From Bradyrhizobium cytisi (GTDB lineage Bacteria > Pseudomonadota > Alphaproteobacteria > Rhizobiales > Xanthobacteraceae): a DNA stretch of 64,000 nt. A program made the position numbers and the translations under genes. The DNA is taken from NCBI RefSeq assembly GCF_008123515.1, contig NZ_VSSR01000014.1:1-64000 (forward strand), given 5' to 3'. A model generated the notes under the pieces. The model did no database searches and was not told the DNA's origin. It saw only the letters and a list, made by a program, of their open reading frames with translations. Positions 45,031 through 55,393 of this stretch are shown piece by piece (position 1 is the first letter of the stretch; the number at the start of each line of letters is the position of its first letter).

Positions 45031-46338
45031 TCAGCGCCAGGCCCGGGCAATGCGGAGCGCATCGCTGAACAGTCCACTCCACGATCGCGCCTTGATGAAT
45101 GAATTCAGCATCAGCTTCTCTTTTTCGAGCTTTGGTGTGCCGTCGACGCGCACGTAATCCTGCATCGCCTTGGAGAAGAGCTGCGGATATGTGAGAAAGA
45201 AGTTCTGCGAGTGGGTATGCAACACTGCCGGCATATCCTTGTACTTCTTCAGGTCCTTGATTACGAAGGAGTCATTCAGCATTTTTTTGTAAAGCGAAAG
45301 ATTTTTCGCCGTCATCGGATCATTTCGCGATTTGATAAGACAGATCGCTTCCGCCGCGATACGGCCCGACGTCATCGCCAGATTGGACCCCTCGCGATGG
45401 ATGGCGTTGTTGAGCTGGGCGGCGTCTCCGACGACGACCCAGCCCTCACCACAAAGCTGCGGGATGGCCTTGTACCCACCTTCGGGGATCAAGTGCGCGG
45501 AATATTCCTTTACTTCCGAACCCTCGATGAGCGGCGCGACGGAGGGGTGACGCTTGAAGCCCTCGAGCAGGCCGTATGGCGTCTCGCCGGTACGCTGGAA
45601 GTCGGCAACAAGACAGCCAATACCGAGCGAGATGCATTCCTTGTTGGAATAGATGAAGCCCATGCCGGTCATTCCGCGGGAGATGGTTCCGACGGCTTCG
45701 ATGACGACCCCCTCGTCGCCTTTGAGGTTGAAGCGCGCATCGATTGTCTCGCGCGACAGGAAATGCATCTCCTTGACCGCGAGTGCGACCTTGTCCGATT
45801 TCGGCAGCTCTCTTATCCCCGCACCCGTCCCGAGCACTCCGTTCACGCCCTCGGCAAGCACGACGACATCTGCATGGATTTCACCCCCATCGCGGTCTGT
45901 GCGCACCCCGACGACCCTCCCATGGGAATCCTGGAGGAGTTCGGTCACCGTGGTCTCGCACAGCACCGTAGCGCCGGCCTCGCGGACCTTCTGCGAGAAC
46001 CATTTATCGAACTGAGCGCGGATGATGGTGTAGCGGTTCGGCTTCTCCTCATTGAAATCATCGGAGCGATAGTGAAGCCCCGTGTGCGACCGCTCGTCCA
46101 TGATCCAGAAGCGCTGCTCGACCAGATGCCGCTCAAGCGGAGCATCTTCGCGGAAATCGGGGATCAGCTTCTCCAGCATATCGGCATAGAGGATGGCCCC
46201 TTGCACGTTCTTCGACCCCGAATACTCGCCGCGCTCCAGCTGCAGCACTTTCAGGCCACGCTCGGCCATGGTAAGCGCCGCCGCATTCCCGCCCATGCCA
46301 GCACCGACGACGATCGCGTCGAATTTTTCCTCGATCAT
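45031..46338 (-). CDS. fixC: FixC flavoprotein oxidoreductase
   Basis: 435 residues, full length. The N-terminal FAD-binding motif is [13 protein letters not shown]. The mid-protein [14 protein letters not shown] and the [16 protein letters not shown] segment are typical of the ETF-QO-related FixC family. FixC with FixABX bifurcates electrons from NADH to quinone and to the low-potential donor for nitrogenase. It lies 11 bp after fixB and is probably membrane-associated. Confidence 0.95.
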   Translation of the reverse strand: MIEEKFDAIVVGAGMGGNAAALTMAERGLKVLQLERGEYSGSKNVQGAILYADMLEKLIPDFREDAPLERHLVEQRFWIMDERSHTGLHYRSDDFNEEKPNRYTIIRAQFDKWFSQKVREAGATVLCETTVTELLQDSHGRVVGVRTDRDGGEIHADVVVLAEGVNGVLGTGAGIRELPKSDKVALAVKEMHFLSRETIDARFNLKGDEGVVIEAVGTISRGMTGMGFIYSNKECISLGIGCLVADFQRTGETPYGLLEGFKRHPSVAPLIEGSEVKEYSAHLIPEGGYKAIPQLCGEGWVVVGDAAQLNNAIHREGSNLAMTSGRIAAEAICLIKSRNDPMTAKNLSLYKKMLNDSFVIKDLKKYKDMPAVLHTHSQNFFLTYPQLFSKAMQDYVRVDGTPKLEKEKLMLNSFIKARSWSGLFSDALRIARAWR

Positions 46339-46349
46339 AACAAGCTCCC

Positions 46350-47465
46350 CTAGCCGGCGATGCGGTCGTGCGAGTGCGGCGACAGCCGCGCGCGGAATGC
46401 AGAGGTCAATGCCGGCAACAGTCGAATGGCGTCGGTGACGATGCCGATATGGGCGAAGTCGAAGATCGGGGCGTTCTTGTCGGTATTGATGGCAACGATG
46501 AGGTCGCCACCCTCCACTCCGACGCGATGCTGGATCGCCCCGGAAATACCGGCCGCGATATAAAGCTTTGGCCTAATGGTTTTCCCAGTCTGGCCGATTT
46601 GTCGGTCCGAGGTGACCCAGCCCTTCTGGACCAGCGGCCGCGAACAGCCATATTCGGCGCCAAGCACGTCTGCGAGCTGGTGCACCAGTTGGAAGTTCTC
46701 AGGCGATCCCAGACCGAGCCCTCCAGCGACGACCACGTCGGCATAGGCAAGGTTGGACTTTGTAGAATCGCGGTCCGGCAGGAACGAGAGGACTTTTGTG
46801 ACGATATCTTCTTCTACAAGCCCGAGCGGATGCGAGATGACGCGCCAGACGGCGCCCGTCACGCGCTCAGGCATCGGCATCACGCGCGGGCGGACGGTTG
46901 CCATCTGTGGACGAGAGTTGAGTGTGTAGATCGTGCACAATAGTGAGCCGCCAAACGTGGGCCGGGTCGCTGCAAGCGAGCCGTCGGCATCGACATCGAG
47001 CTCGGTGCAGTCGGCAGTTAGGCCGGTGAGCAGTGTGGTGGCCACTGAGCCGGCGAGATCGCGGCCGAGTGTAGTTGCCCCTAGGAGTAGGATTTCCGGC
47101 TTGTACGTATTGACCAGCTCTGACAGGGCCTTGGTATAGGACTCGTTGCGATAATCGGCCAAGAGAGGATCCGCGACGATATAGGCGAGGTCGGCGCCGT
47201 AGCAGAAGGATTCGGCGACCGCCTGCTGCGTTGTCTCCCCGACCGGGCCGATGACAACCGCGGCGAGGTCGACGTTGAGCTTGTCGGCGAGCCGGCGGCC
47301 GGCACCCATCAGCTCCCAGGAGACGGGGTGCACAACACCGCGTTCCTGCTCGATGAAGACCCAGACGTGCTTATACGCCTTAAATCGTTCGGGTAGCTCC
47401 CTCTTGGTCGCCGCGCGACCACCACCCGCGGCCGGAGCTGCGCTTTTGGGTGCGGTGCTCATCAT
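46350..47465 (-). CDS. fixB: FixB, electron transfer flavoprotein alpha subunit
   Basis: 371 residues from the first ATG of an ATGATG pair at 47465, with GGGAG five bases before. The N-terminal ETF domain has [21 protein letters not shown]. The C-terminal FAD domain shows [46 protein letters not shown], then [10 protein letters not shown]. It needs FixA as beta subunit, but the sequence just upstream is only a fixA relic, so its partner must be encoded elsewhere. Confidence 0.95.
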   Translation of the reverse strand: MMSTAPKSAAPAAGGGRAATKRELPERFKAYKHVWVFIEQERGVVHPVSWELMGAGRRLADKLNVDLAAVVIGPVGETTQQAVAESFCYGADLAYIVADPLLADYRNESYTKALSELVNTYKPEILLLGATTLGRDLAGSVATTLLTGLTADCTELDVDADGSLAATRPTFGGSLLCTIYTLNSRPQMATVRPRVMPMPERVTGAVWRVISHPLGLVEEDIVTKVLSFLPDRDSTKSNLAYADVVVAGGLGLGSPENFQLVHQLADVLGAEYGCSRPLVQKGWVTSDRQIGQTGKTIRPKLYIAAGISGAIQHRVGVEGGDLIVAINTDKNAPIFDFAHIGIVTDAIRLLPALTSAFRARLSPHSHDRIAG

Positions 47466-47494
47466 CTGTACTCCCATCCGTTGTTCAGTAGCGG

Positions 47495-48144
47495 CTCGCC
47501 AGCGGAGCGCGCTCCGCCCCCAGCTTTGAATTCGCGCTTGAGGATTGCTTCAGTTAAAAGTTCGGCCGGGTGCCCGCCGCCATTCAGTCAGCACCGCCTG
47601 GCAGCAGCGCGGGGCCAAGACAGACATTCCTCGATGTGTCGGCGAGCCCGGAAGCACGCGTTTCGGGTTCTCCGCGCCGGTCACGCGAGCCGATCGATTG
47701 GTCCCCCTCATCTTCCAGATGCAACCGAGTTGGAACGGATCGAGGATGTGGCAGAGGCTCGGCTGATATCATTATCCGCCGCGTGCTTGCCGGTGAAAAC
47801 GCGCTCCCCCGCTCCGAATGCCCTCGAGATCTTGCCGATTGCAGCGACAAGCCCGCAACTCTTGGCGAGGGCACGAGCGCCGGCGGTCAAACCGCCGGTC
47901 AACGGCGCCGCGCGACCGGCGCTGGAGAGCAAGGACTGTCCCCGCGAAACCTCGGCCATGGATCGGCCAACGGGGGTGATTTCGTCGACGAACCTTTGGC
48001 GCGGATCAAGCGCAGCTTTCAGCTCAGCCGGGTCGGAATATGCGACCATCGCTTTGGCATCGCGACGCATCATGGTGCCGACAGGCAGCGCGCGCGAACC
48101 TGCGCGGCGTCAAAAACACAATCGATGCGGACCAAGATGTGCAT
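47495..48144 (-). pseudogene. fixA: fixA relic (ETF beta subunit)
   Basis: An ATG at 48144 with GGAG before it reads MHILVRIDCVFDAAQVRAR, matching the FixA N-terminus (MH..V.IK.VPD.AQIRVHP), and then hits a stop. The next frame continues with TMMRRDAKAMV, DPAELKAALDP, EITPVGRSMAEVS, LAKSCGLVAAIGKI and FGAGERVFTGKHAADND, lining up with FixA (TIMRQ..., EITxxTMGPPMAE, VFTGKQTIDGD). After that only scraps remain up to fixB. The sigma-54 promoter in front is intact. The gene is clearly dead; several shifts and substitutions exclude a mere sequencing error. Confidence 0.82.
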
Positions 48145-48173
48145 GCGCTTCTCCAGATTAGCTGAGCATATGT

Positions 48174-48189
48174 AGCAATTGTCGTACCA
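48174..48189 (-). promoter_or_regulatory. Sigma-54 promoter of the fix operon
   Basis: Minus strand TGGTACGACAATTGCT fits TGGCACG-N4-TTGCT with one mismatch. It lies 30 bp before the fixA-relic start codon, so the relic is transcribed as leader of fixBCX. Confidence 0.8.
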
Positions 48190-48294
48190 ATTGCGCAGGC
48201 GATGAAAATTGAGCGCCAATACAGAATCTTACTGAAGGAAATCGGTCGGCAGCCTCGCACGACGATCGGAACATTCGATAACCGTGCCGAGGCG

Positions 48295-48310
48295 TGTCCG
48301 GAATGCGACA
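48295..48310 (-). promoter_or_regulatory. NifA site of the fix operon
   Basis: TGTCCGGAATGCGACA is an exact TGT-N10-ACA motif about 106 bp upstream of the -24 box. Confidence 0.78.
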
Positions 48311-48586
48311 CAAGATAGTCATCCGAATCTGGCGCGCTTTCCTCGCCAAATGTGCGCTTCCCGCTGCCGGCGTACCATTGCAGGAGATAGGTGCGCCATG
48401 GGCACCAGCTTGAAAGGATGGACATACCAGAGCTCAGTCGCGATTGGACGTTAAGGAGAGCCGAGTGAGTGTTGAAGCTGCGGATCCGCGAGGCCGTAAC
48501 TGCAACTTCCGTTTGAATTCGAAGCCATGGGTGGCTGTCAGGTTCTCCGAACCTTCACGGTCCAGAGCACGAGATATAAACTCAAT
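48311..48586. other. Spacer nifW to fix promoter
   Basis: 276 bp that contain the downstream side of nifW and the upstream flank of the fix NifA site. No gene is seen. Confidence 0.4.
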
Positions 48587-48919
48587 TCACTCCAAGGAAC
48601 CGAGCTGGACCAATGCTGAATGCTTGTTCGGTTGTGGTGCGGCCGCATCCTTCAGGACCTTAAACACGCGCTGTTCGATCGGGGAGGACGTGACGAAGTC
48701 GGCATAGGCGCGCTCAAGCGTAGCCTTGCAACGCAAGGCGATGTCAGGATCGGATGCACCGGTCAACTCCTCGCCTGCGAGATATTGACCCATGCGACGC
48801 AGGATATGAAGCCGCGCCACGTTGATGATTTTCGCGTCGTACTCGACGCCGAGCAGTGCAAAAAACTCCTCTGCCGCCGAGGCCTTGTTCAATTGCGAAA
48901 GGATGCCGTCCGTCGTCAT
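48587..48919 (-). CDS. nifW: NifW nitrogenase stabilising/protective protein
   Basis: 110 residues from MTTDGILSQLNKASAAEEF at 48919. NifW hallmarks are visible: FFALLGVEYDAKIINVARLHILRRM and the YADFVTSSPIEQRVFKVL block. NifW helps protect or mature MoFe protein, probably against oxygen damage. It follows the nifV gene on the same strand and shares its promoter. The ATG is preceded by a GGAGGTTGAGA-type site. Confidence 0.95.
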   Translation of the reverse strand: MTTDGILSQLNKASAAEEFFALLGVEYDAKIINVARLHILRRMGQYLAGEELTGASDPDIALRCKATLERAYADFVTSSPIEQRVFKVLKDAAAPQPNKHSALVQLGSLE

Positions 48920-49007
48920 TCTCAACCTCCATCTAGATCCGCGCCCGGAAACCATCCAGGCCGAATGTTTCAACCTGATCGCGCGACGCGCATGGCTGAC
49001 CAACCGA

Positions 49008-50187
49008 TCACCCGCCGTTGACGAGCGAGCCCTCGTGAATCTCGCGCCAGATCGCCACCACCGTTTCCTGGGCAACCGCGCCTTTGTGCTCGATAGCATG
49101 CTTGCGGACGCGCGCGAGGATGGTCTCCGTTTGCTCGGCGGTGACCGAGAGCTGCAACTCGGACAACAGCGCAGTGATCGCGGCAAGCCCTGAATGCTTG
49201 CCGATCACAATGTGGTGGGAGCGGCCCAGCAATCCCGGGTCCAGCGCTTGGTAGACGCCGGTCTTTTAACAGCCCATCGACGTGGATGCCGGATTCATGG
49301 GTGAAGACATGCTCGCCGACAATCGCCTTGTTGAGCGGAATGGTGCGGCACGCTGCGGCCGCAACGGCGGCCGCGACTTTCTCCAGTTCGGATAGCAGCA
49401 CGCCAGTATCGCGGCCGTAGAGCTGACTGAGTACGACGGCAACTTCCTCCAGCGGCGCATTGCCGGCTCGCTCGCCCAGGCCATTGACCGTCACAGAGGC
49501 GTGGGTTGCACCAGCCTTGATCGCCGCCAGCGTATTAGCCGTCGCCAGTCCAAGATCGTCATGGCCGTGGAATTCGAGCTCGAGATCGGTGCTGGCGCGC
49601 AGTGCCGCCATCAGCCCGAAGGACGCGTCGGGATCGAGCACGCTCAGCGTATCCGCGACACGAAACCGCCGCGCGCCGGCCTCCTTGGCCGTTGCTATCA
49701 GGTCGATCAGGAAGTTGACATCGGCACGCGAAGAGACTGCGCCACTCACTGCGACATCCAGTCGCTTGTCACGAGCATAGCCCACGATGCGCTTCACCCG
49801 CTCCAGCGCGGCCAAACGGCCGCCACCGAGTTTCGCCGCAATCTGCACGTCGGACGACGGAATCGATAGGTTGACCATCGAAACGCCGGCCTCGATCGCC
49901 GCATCGACGTCCGCCGGTTTCATCCGGCACCAGCCGATGATCGTGGCCGCAAGGCCCGCTTCGGCGACCGCTCGGATCGCGGTAATCTCTTCCTGACCCA
50001 TCGCCGGCGTGCCGGCCTCGATCTCCGTGATTCCGGCCCCCGCCAGCGCACGCGCGATCGAGACCTTCTCCGTTGCCGTGAAGGCCACGCCGGGCGCCTG
50101 TTCGCGGTCGCGCAACGTAGTGTCATTAAGGACTATGGACCTCGACCGATCTTTGTCGAGCCCGGTGATTGCGGCAGCGAACGCCAT
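49008..50187 (-). pseudogene. nifV: NifV homocitrate synthase, frameshifted
   Basis: From [15 protein letters not shown] at 50187 the HMGL-like barrel is intact: [17 protein letters not shown], then [15 protein letters not shown] and [16 protein letters not shown], the metal-binding HGHDD. At about 49250-49270 the frame is lost after [10 protein letters not shown]. The proper C-terminus ([20 protein letters not shown], ending HEGSLVNGG) continues in another frame to 49008. NifV makes homocitrate for FeMo-co; most rhizobia lack it and use plant homocitrate. Loss here would fit symbiosis, but a single-base error cannot be ruled out. Confidence 0.85.
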
Positions 50188-50221
50188 CAGCGGCTCCGTG
50201 TGTTAATTCCGGAAGCTCTTC

Positions 50222-50237
50222 AGCAACTGCCGTGCCA
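50222..50237 (-). promoter_or_regulatory. Sigma-54 promoter of nifV-nifW
   Basis: Minus strand TGGCACGGCAGTTGCT is a perfect -24/-12 match. It lies 35 bp upstream of the nifV ATG. Confidence 0.88.
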
Positions 50238-50294
50238 ACCCGTTCGAATTCCCAAGAACCTCTGAATGACCTCGAATTTTAGATGACTCGGGTG

Positions 50295-50310
50295 TGTCGC
50301 AAATCCGACA
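50295..50310 (-). promoter_or_regulatory. NifA site of nifV-nifW
   Basis: TGTCGCAAATCCGACA, exact TGT-N10-ACA, about 58 bp upstream of the -24 box (rather close). Confidence 0.7.
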
Positions 50311-50385
50311 GGGTGGAAACGGCGGAGCGCCAGGTTAGGTGGGCTTGCGACCGAGTTGAAGGCAGGCGCCGAGCTTGGAAGCTTG

Positions 50386-50610
50386 CTAGCCGGGCAACGG
50401 TTCGGCCCTCACCTCAAGCTGCAGCACTTCGGGGAAGGCGGGTGCATTCTGGGATGCGTGTTGAAGAAGTTTGAGCTGTCGGGTTCGGTCCAACCACAGG
50501 TCGGCGTTCGTAAACAAGTTCAGTAGGCGCGATCGAGAGGCGGATGTTAGCCTCGATCGTGCGTCAACATAGAACATCTCGGCGGTAAATGTGACGGTCG
50601 CCGTCGCCAA
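50386..50610 (-). CDS. Small hypothetical protein downstream of nifQ
   Basis: 74 codons, apparently from TTG at 50610 with GGAG before it; an ATG at 50577 is an alternative. The middle (SRSRLLNLFTNADLWLDRTRQ) looks like a short conserved helical unit. It reads in the direction of nifH-nifQ and follows nifQ by 166 bp, so it may be the last gene of that operon. No family is recognised. Confidence 0.4.
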   Translation of the reverse strand: MATATVTFTAEMFYVDARSRLTSASRSRLLNLFTNADLWLDRTRQLKLLQHASQNAPAFPEVLQLEVRAEPLPG

Positions 50611-50776
50611 ATATCACTCCGCGATCATCAGATGCCGCCGCCTCGGCCTTAGGCCGGGTGCGCGCAATCGTTTGCCCCGGCCTCTTTTCAAACCCGCAGT
50701 CTTCTCATGTGACAGCCGGCCGAAAGCTCGTCCGATATACCGGGAATCGCGCCGAGGAGGGGAATCCGTTATGAGC

Positions 50777-51505
50777 TCAGTCTTGCGAACTTGGGGCGGC
50801 TTGGACGGAGTCATCGAGACGACGCAGATGATCCCGCCGGCGTGCGGCCATCCGGCTCTGCCCGCTCTCCTCGCCGAAGCAAAGATCAAAATCATTGCAT
50901 TCCGTACAGACCGGCGTGGTACACATCACCAGACCGTCATCTTCGCATAGCATGCGATAGAAGAAGCGCTTCCAGCGCATCTTCTTGGTGTTGCGAGCCG
51001 CTAACGGCCCGAAATGGCGCGTCAGGAGGCGGTACAATTCGTCCCGCTTCCGCAGACCGAGATCTTCCCACAAGTGATTGGGCTCCATGGCACGCCGCGC
51101 GATCATCGTCGCCAACCAGCCGCCGACCTCGCCATGGGTGGAACGTTGCGCAAGCAGGAGGTCGCGCACCATAATTGTCTCGTCAGGAACCGGTAACGCG
51201 GACTGTTCGCGCCAGGTACACCTTCTGAGCGGGGTGGACGGGAAGTATTGCACAAGGAGCGCATTGAGCTCCTGGTTGGTCAAGCCAGCCCGTTCGGGAA
51301 GTTGGCCGCCATCCATAGCGGATGCGGCGAGAACGCAAGCGAGCACATGACGATCGAAATCGTCATTGTCGCGGATGTCGACTTCTGTTGGATGGCGCCC
51401 AGTCAGAAGGCCGTAGAGCTCACTTACATCGCGCTGCTCGGCGACGTGAGCTGCCGATACGGGAGGTGACACCGTATCGGCCAATTTTCTTTGTGTACCA
51501 ATCAT
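50777..51505 (-). CDS. nifQ: NifQ, molybdenum donor for FeMo-co synthesis
   Basis: 242 residues from MIGTQRKLADT at 51505 after a GGGGGGA site. The NifQ core includes DFDRHVLACVLAASAMDGG, LWEDLGLRKRDEL and MRWKRFFYRMLCEDDG. The C-terminal cluster motif CTTPVCTECNDFDLCFG supplies the cysteines for the Mo-Fe-S cluster. It donates Mo to NifEN/NifH. The gene follows nifH with a strong hairpin between. Confidence 0.95.
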   Translation of the reverse strand: MIGTQRKLADTVSPPVSAAHVAEQRDVSELYGLLTGRHPTEVDIRDNDDFDRHVLACVLAASAMDGGQLPERAGLTNQELNALLVQYFPSTPLRRCTWREQSALPVPDETIMVRDLLLAQRSTHGEVGGWLATMIARRAMEPNHLWEDLGLRKRDELYRLLTRHFGPLAARNTKKMRWKRFFYRMLCEDDGLVMCTTPVCTECNDFDLCFGEESGQSRMAARRRDHLRRLDDSVQAAPSSQD

Positions 51506-51535
51506 GAAGGTCCCCCCAGCTTCTGAGTGGACGAT

Positions 51536-51564
51536 GTCGGCCTTCCCGGGTCGAGAAGGCCGAC
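51536..51564 (-). terminator. Hairpin between nifH and nifQ
   Basis: Perfect 10-bp inverted repeat GTCGGCCTTC (51536-51545) and GAAGGCCGAC (51555-51564), loop of 9. No T-run follows on the minus strand, so it probably stabilises the nifH mRNA 3' end or attenuates read-through to nifQ rather than ending all transcription. Confidence 0.7.
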
Positions 51565-51572
51565 AACATGAA

Positions 51573-52523
<951 letters not shown>

Positions 52524-52620
52524 TCAGAAACGTGGGCACACGGGTTTCGGGAAGGAGGCCATCGCTCGCCATCGGCGTCGGCGTGCCCTCAGCCCTCACT
52601 CGTTGTTGCTGCATCCATTT

Positions 52621-52636
52621 AGCAACTGGCGTGCCA
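52621..52636 (-). promoter_or_regulatory. Sigma-54 promoter of nifH
   Basis: Minus strand TGGCACGCCAGTTGCT, a perfect -24/-12 element and identical, base for base, to that of nifB. It lies about 158 bp before the nifH ATG, giving a long leader. Confidence 0.92.
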
Positions 52637-52761
52637 TGTCGTTCGCACGCGCGTTAAGCGTCTGAGCATGCTGGACTAATAGCGCGGCGTCCGAGACTGG
52701 ATGCCGTGGCGGACCCAACAGCGGCAAGGGCTTTTGACAGAAACCGGACAAAGCCCCGACG

Positions 52762-52777
52762 CGTGAATTCCACTACA
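52762..52777 (-). promoter_or_regulatory. Imperfect NifA site between nifH and peroxiredoxin
   Basis: Minus strand TGTAGTGGAATTCACG matches TGT-N10-ACA at five of six positions. It is 125 bp from the nifH -24 box and 155 bp from the peroxiredoxin -24 box, so it could serve both. No exact TGT-N10-ACA was found in this interval. Confidence 0.4.
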
Positions 52778-52932
52778 AGCGCCGGGCGAAAGGGCGCGGA
52801 ACGGGGAATGCCGGGCCTTAAGCCCGAGACGATTGAGAAGACCACACGGTGCTGGTCGGGTTCGAGGACACTGCCATCATCAAAGGTGAATGTTCCACGA
52901 GCGGCATGGCGGGTACTTGCCGTCGGATCGGG

Positions 52933-52948
52933 TGGCATATCGCTTGCT
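52933..52948 (+). promoter_or_regulatory. Sigma-54 promoter of the peroxiredoxin gene
   Basis: TGGCATATCGCTTGCT has all -24/-12 core bases (TGGCA and TTGCT) with the right spacing. It lies 51 bp before the start at 53000. Confidence 0.75.
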
Positions 52949-52999
52949 TTGCTAGTCGCGGAACGCTGTTTCCGTGTGACGCGACGTTGTGAGGACAAT

Positions 53000-53554
53000 A
53001 TGCCTGGAATTGGAAGTAAGTTGCCGCCGTTCGAGATCACAGGCGTGAAGCCCGGCTTTCACCTGCAAGAGGAGAACGGGCAGAGCGCCTTCGAGACGCT
53101 GACTGAGAGCAGTTTTCCCGGCAAATGGAAAGTCATCTTCTTCTACCCGAAGGATTTCACATTTGTCTGCCCAACCGAAATCGCTGAGTTTGCCCGCCTG
53201 TCCAAGGATTTCGCCGATCGTGATGCAGTCGTACTTGGTGGCTCGACCGATAACGAGTTCTGCAAGCTCGCCTGGCGGCGCGAGCACAAGGACCTGCACC
53301 GTCTATCGATCTGGCAGTTTGCCGACACCAAGGGCGCACTGGTCGATGGCCTTGGAGTGCGCTCGCGTGATGGCATCGCGCATCGCTATACCTTCATCGT
53401 CGATCCGGAGAATACGATCCAGCATGTCTATGCGACGAGCCTCAATGTCGGCCGCAGCCCGACGGACACGTTACGCGTTCTGGATGCGATACAGACTGAT
53501 GAGCTCTGCCCTTGCAACCGCAAAATCGGCGGCGACACACTTAAAATTGCCTGA
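53000..53554 (+). CDS. Peroxiredoxin (AhpC/TSA family), nif-linked
   Basis: 184 residues from MPGIGSKLPPFEITG after GAGGAC. The peroxidatic site FFYPKDFTFVCPTEIAEF (Cys in the VCP motif) is typical of 2-Cys peroxiredoxins, and the late resolving Cys lies in the DELCPCNRKIGG end. It reduces peroxides. It diverges from nifH with its own -24/-12 promoter, so it probably guards nitrogenase during fixation. The open frame upstream of 53000 is not part of the protein. Confidence 0.93.
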   Translation: MPGIGSKLPPFEITGVKPGFHLQEENGQSAFETLTESSFPGKWKVIFFYPKDFTFVCPTEIAEFARLSKDFADRDAVVLGGSTDNEFCKLAWRREHKDLHRLSIWQFADTKGALVDGLGVRSRDGIAHRYTFIVDPENTIQHVYATSLNVGRSPTDTLRVLDAIQTDELCPCNRKIGGDTLKIA

Positions 53555-54448
53555 GGCAACATGTCGATCGTGCATTTGAAGGAGCAGCTCCCGCGTTCGA
53601 AGGAGGTCAGATTCAATCGTTTGTCGACGATACCAGATGGACCTTAACGCAAATACGGCCTGCTGCTAGCGAGTGCGGGCGCGACCCGCAATTCAGTTCT
53701 CATAGCGGCCATGGAGTCTGCCGCGGCCGCCGCGCTGTTCGCGCGCGGCAGTCGCGGCGGCGAAACCGATGGTCTCGATGATGACGATGAACAATGTTCA
53801 CCACCGCTTTTCTCACCTCACATCAAATCCCGAATACAAGAGGATGCCGGCGCGGCTCCGCATGAACACACAAATGCTTGTACGCTTCTGCGCCTGCTAG
53901 AGGCGCATCTCCTGCCGGAGTTCCTTTATATTGTTGCCTTAGGCCGGACCGCGATTATTCCCTTTTTTCTGCCGCTTACCGGCCTGCAAATTCATCGGGG
54001 GATCTGCGTCGGCCGGAGGCCGCTAACGATATGCTGTAGGCCGACGATGCCGGCGCCCCTCGGACTCGGAAAAACGGTCCCAAGCTCCCTCTTGGGGGCA
54101 CTCTCGGTTTCAGTCGCGGCGTCTTGAGAGGGGTGGACGGCAGCGAGAGACAGCTCAGTGCCGAATGACGTCTGCCGGCCGGGCTGATGATCCGCCGGCA
54201 CGCTCGCGGACCGCATTTCCGGGTGGTAGATCTATATTCAAAAATGCGCCTTTAAGTCGCTGATTGAAACCATGACAATCGATGAGATCTAGGCCAAGTG
54301 GGCCGGTCTATCGGCAGACCGGTCAGCTCGTTCATCGCGCGAGCTGACCGTCGGACGCAGGGACCTGAAACGATCAGCTGGCCCGGCGGTCGTAAGCCGC
54401 CTGGCCGGCTCGATCACGCCGGTTAAATTCCGAAAATTGAATCATATC
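53555..54448. other. Stretch without supported genes
   Basis: About 890 bp. Frames on both strands have odd composition (long Ala/Arg or Ser runs) and no known family. A small inverted repeat near 54300-54350 (GGCCGGTCTATCGGCAGACCGG) may be a terminator or debris. I see no supported gene. Confidence 0.4.
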
Positions 54449-54622
54449 TCAGCGCAGGTGACCCAAGCCAATCCCCAAGGTACGTGCTTTCTGTCGTAGA
54501 GACCCCTCGGATCTCTTCATCAGCTTTGAAACCCTAGCTACAGGGGTGCGGGCCTTTGAGTGCGCTTTGAGCAGCTTGACGTCATCCTTACTATACTCTT
54601 TGCGCTTGGTGGTTTTTGCCAC
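54449..54622 (-). CDS. Small basic HTH-like hypothetical protein
   Basis: 57 residues from GTG at 54622 (GGAG eight bases before). Highly basic (VAKTTKRKEYSKDDVKLLKA, then HSKARTPVARVSKLMKRSEG and SLRQKARTLGIGL). The pattern suggests a Myb/SANT-like or HTH fold with DNA binding (SKDDVKLLKAH, SEGSLRQKA). Widespread in rhizobia, function unknown. It stands alone between nifH-divergent debris and the nifZ operon end. Confidence 0.65.
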   Translation of the reverse strand: MAKTTKRKEYSKDDVKLLKAHSKARTPVARVSKLMKRSEGSLRQKARTLGIGLGHLR

Positions 54623-55393
54623 GTGATGTTCTCCGGTTTTGCTTTGCACATTTGCCTGTAGCGCCTTGTTTTTGGCGGACGCAACTGCTTCCCATTACCA
54701 TATCAATGGTCATCGACAACTATTCAAGCGGATTTTTCTCTTCGAGATAGAACTGGAACTACACGCGAATTTGTCCTCCCCCGGATTTTATCTGCGTGAC
54801 AAGCCCGATTCTCGACATGCACGTCACCCAGCTTCAACATGGAAGCAAGCCATAGAGAGGGGACGCTCGATGTGTCTTCGAAAGACAACTACAAAGGCGC
54901 TTCTTGCTTGAATGCTCCGACCTCAGCTCACCAAGACATTTCGTAGAATGATATTTCCAGGCGCCAGTATTGATGGAGTAGTGCTGGATCGGCCGGGACA
55001 CTCGCATTGCCTCACTTGCGCGCGCATCATCCACCGGCCTCCACGGCGAGTGTACGGCGTTACCGCGCGAAGAACAAACGTCTTGTCCTATTTTTCGAAG
55101 GCTAGCGGCTTTAAGTGAAAGTACTCACAAAGGCAAATCTTGCGTTGCAGATCCTCGTCAGCTGATCGAGCACGGCTTGCCCGTCCTAATTTGAAATGCC
55201 GCAGTATTTTTGATCTAATTAGCCATGTTGAGATACCCAGGCAATTCCGCTGCGAGAACGATCGCCTGCCCCCGTCTCATGGACCCGACGAACGAGCGTC
55301 GTGATATTCCCCGGGCTGGTCACTACCGCATGGCAAACAACCCGCAGGCCTAGCCGTCCTGGCTGACCTTGGCACCGGCAGGCGATTGCTTGA
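54623..55393. other. Downstream of nif maturation operon, possible ORF relic
   Basis: About 770 bp. At 55219-55390 on the minus strand a reading with VVCHAVVTSPGNITTLVRRV and ETGAG looks protein-like. It shifts frame before a plausible ending (AAELPGYLNMA), so it may be a decayed small nif-operon gene. The rest has no supported feature. Confidence 0.35.

Noticed and set aside
45211..46353. Long plus-strand frame opposite fixC
   Set aside because: Antisense shadow of fixC caused by high GC; no start site or domain.
53711..54127. Plus-strand frame of 138 codons near 53.7 kb
   Set aside because: Low-complexity N-terminus, no ribosome site, no family; composition like surrounding non-coding DNA.
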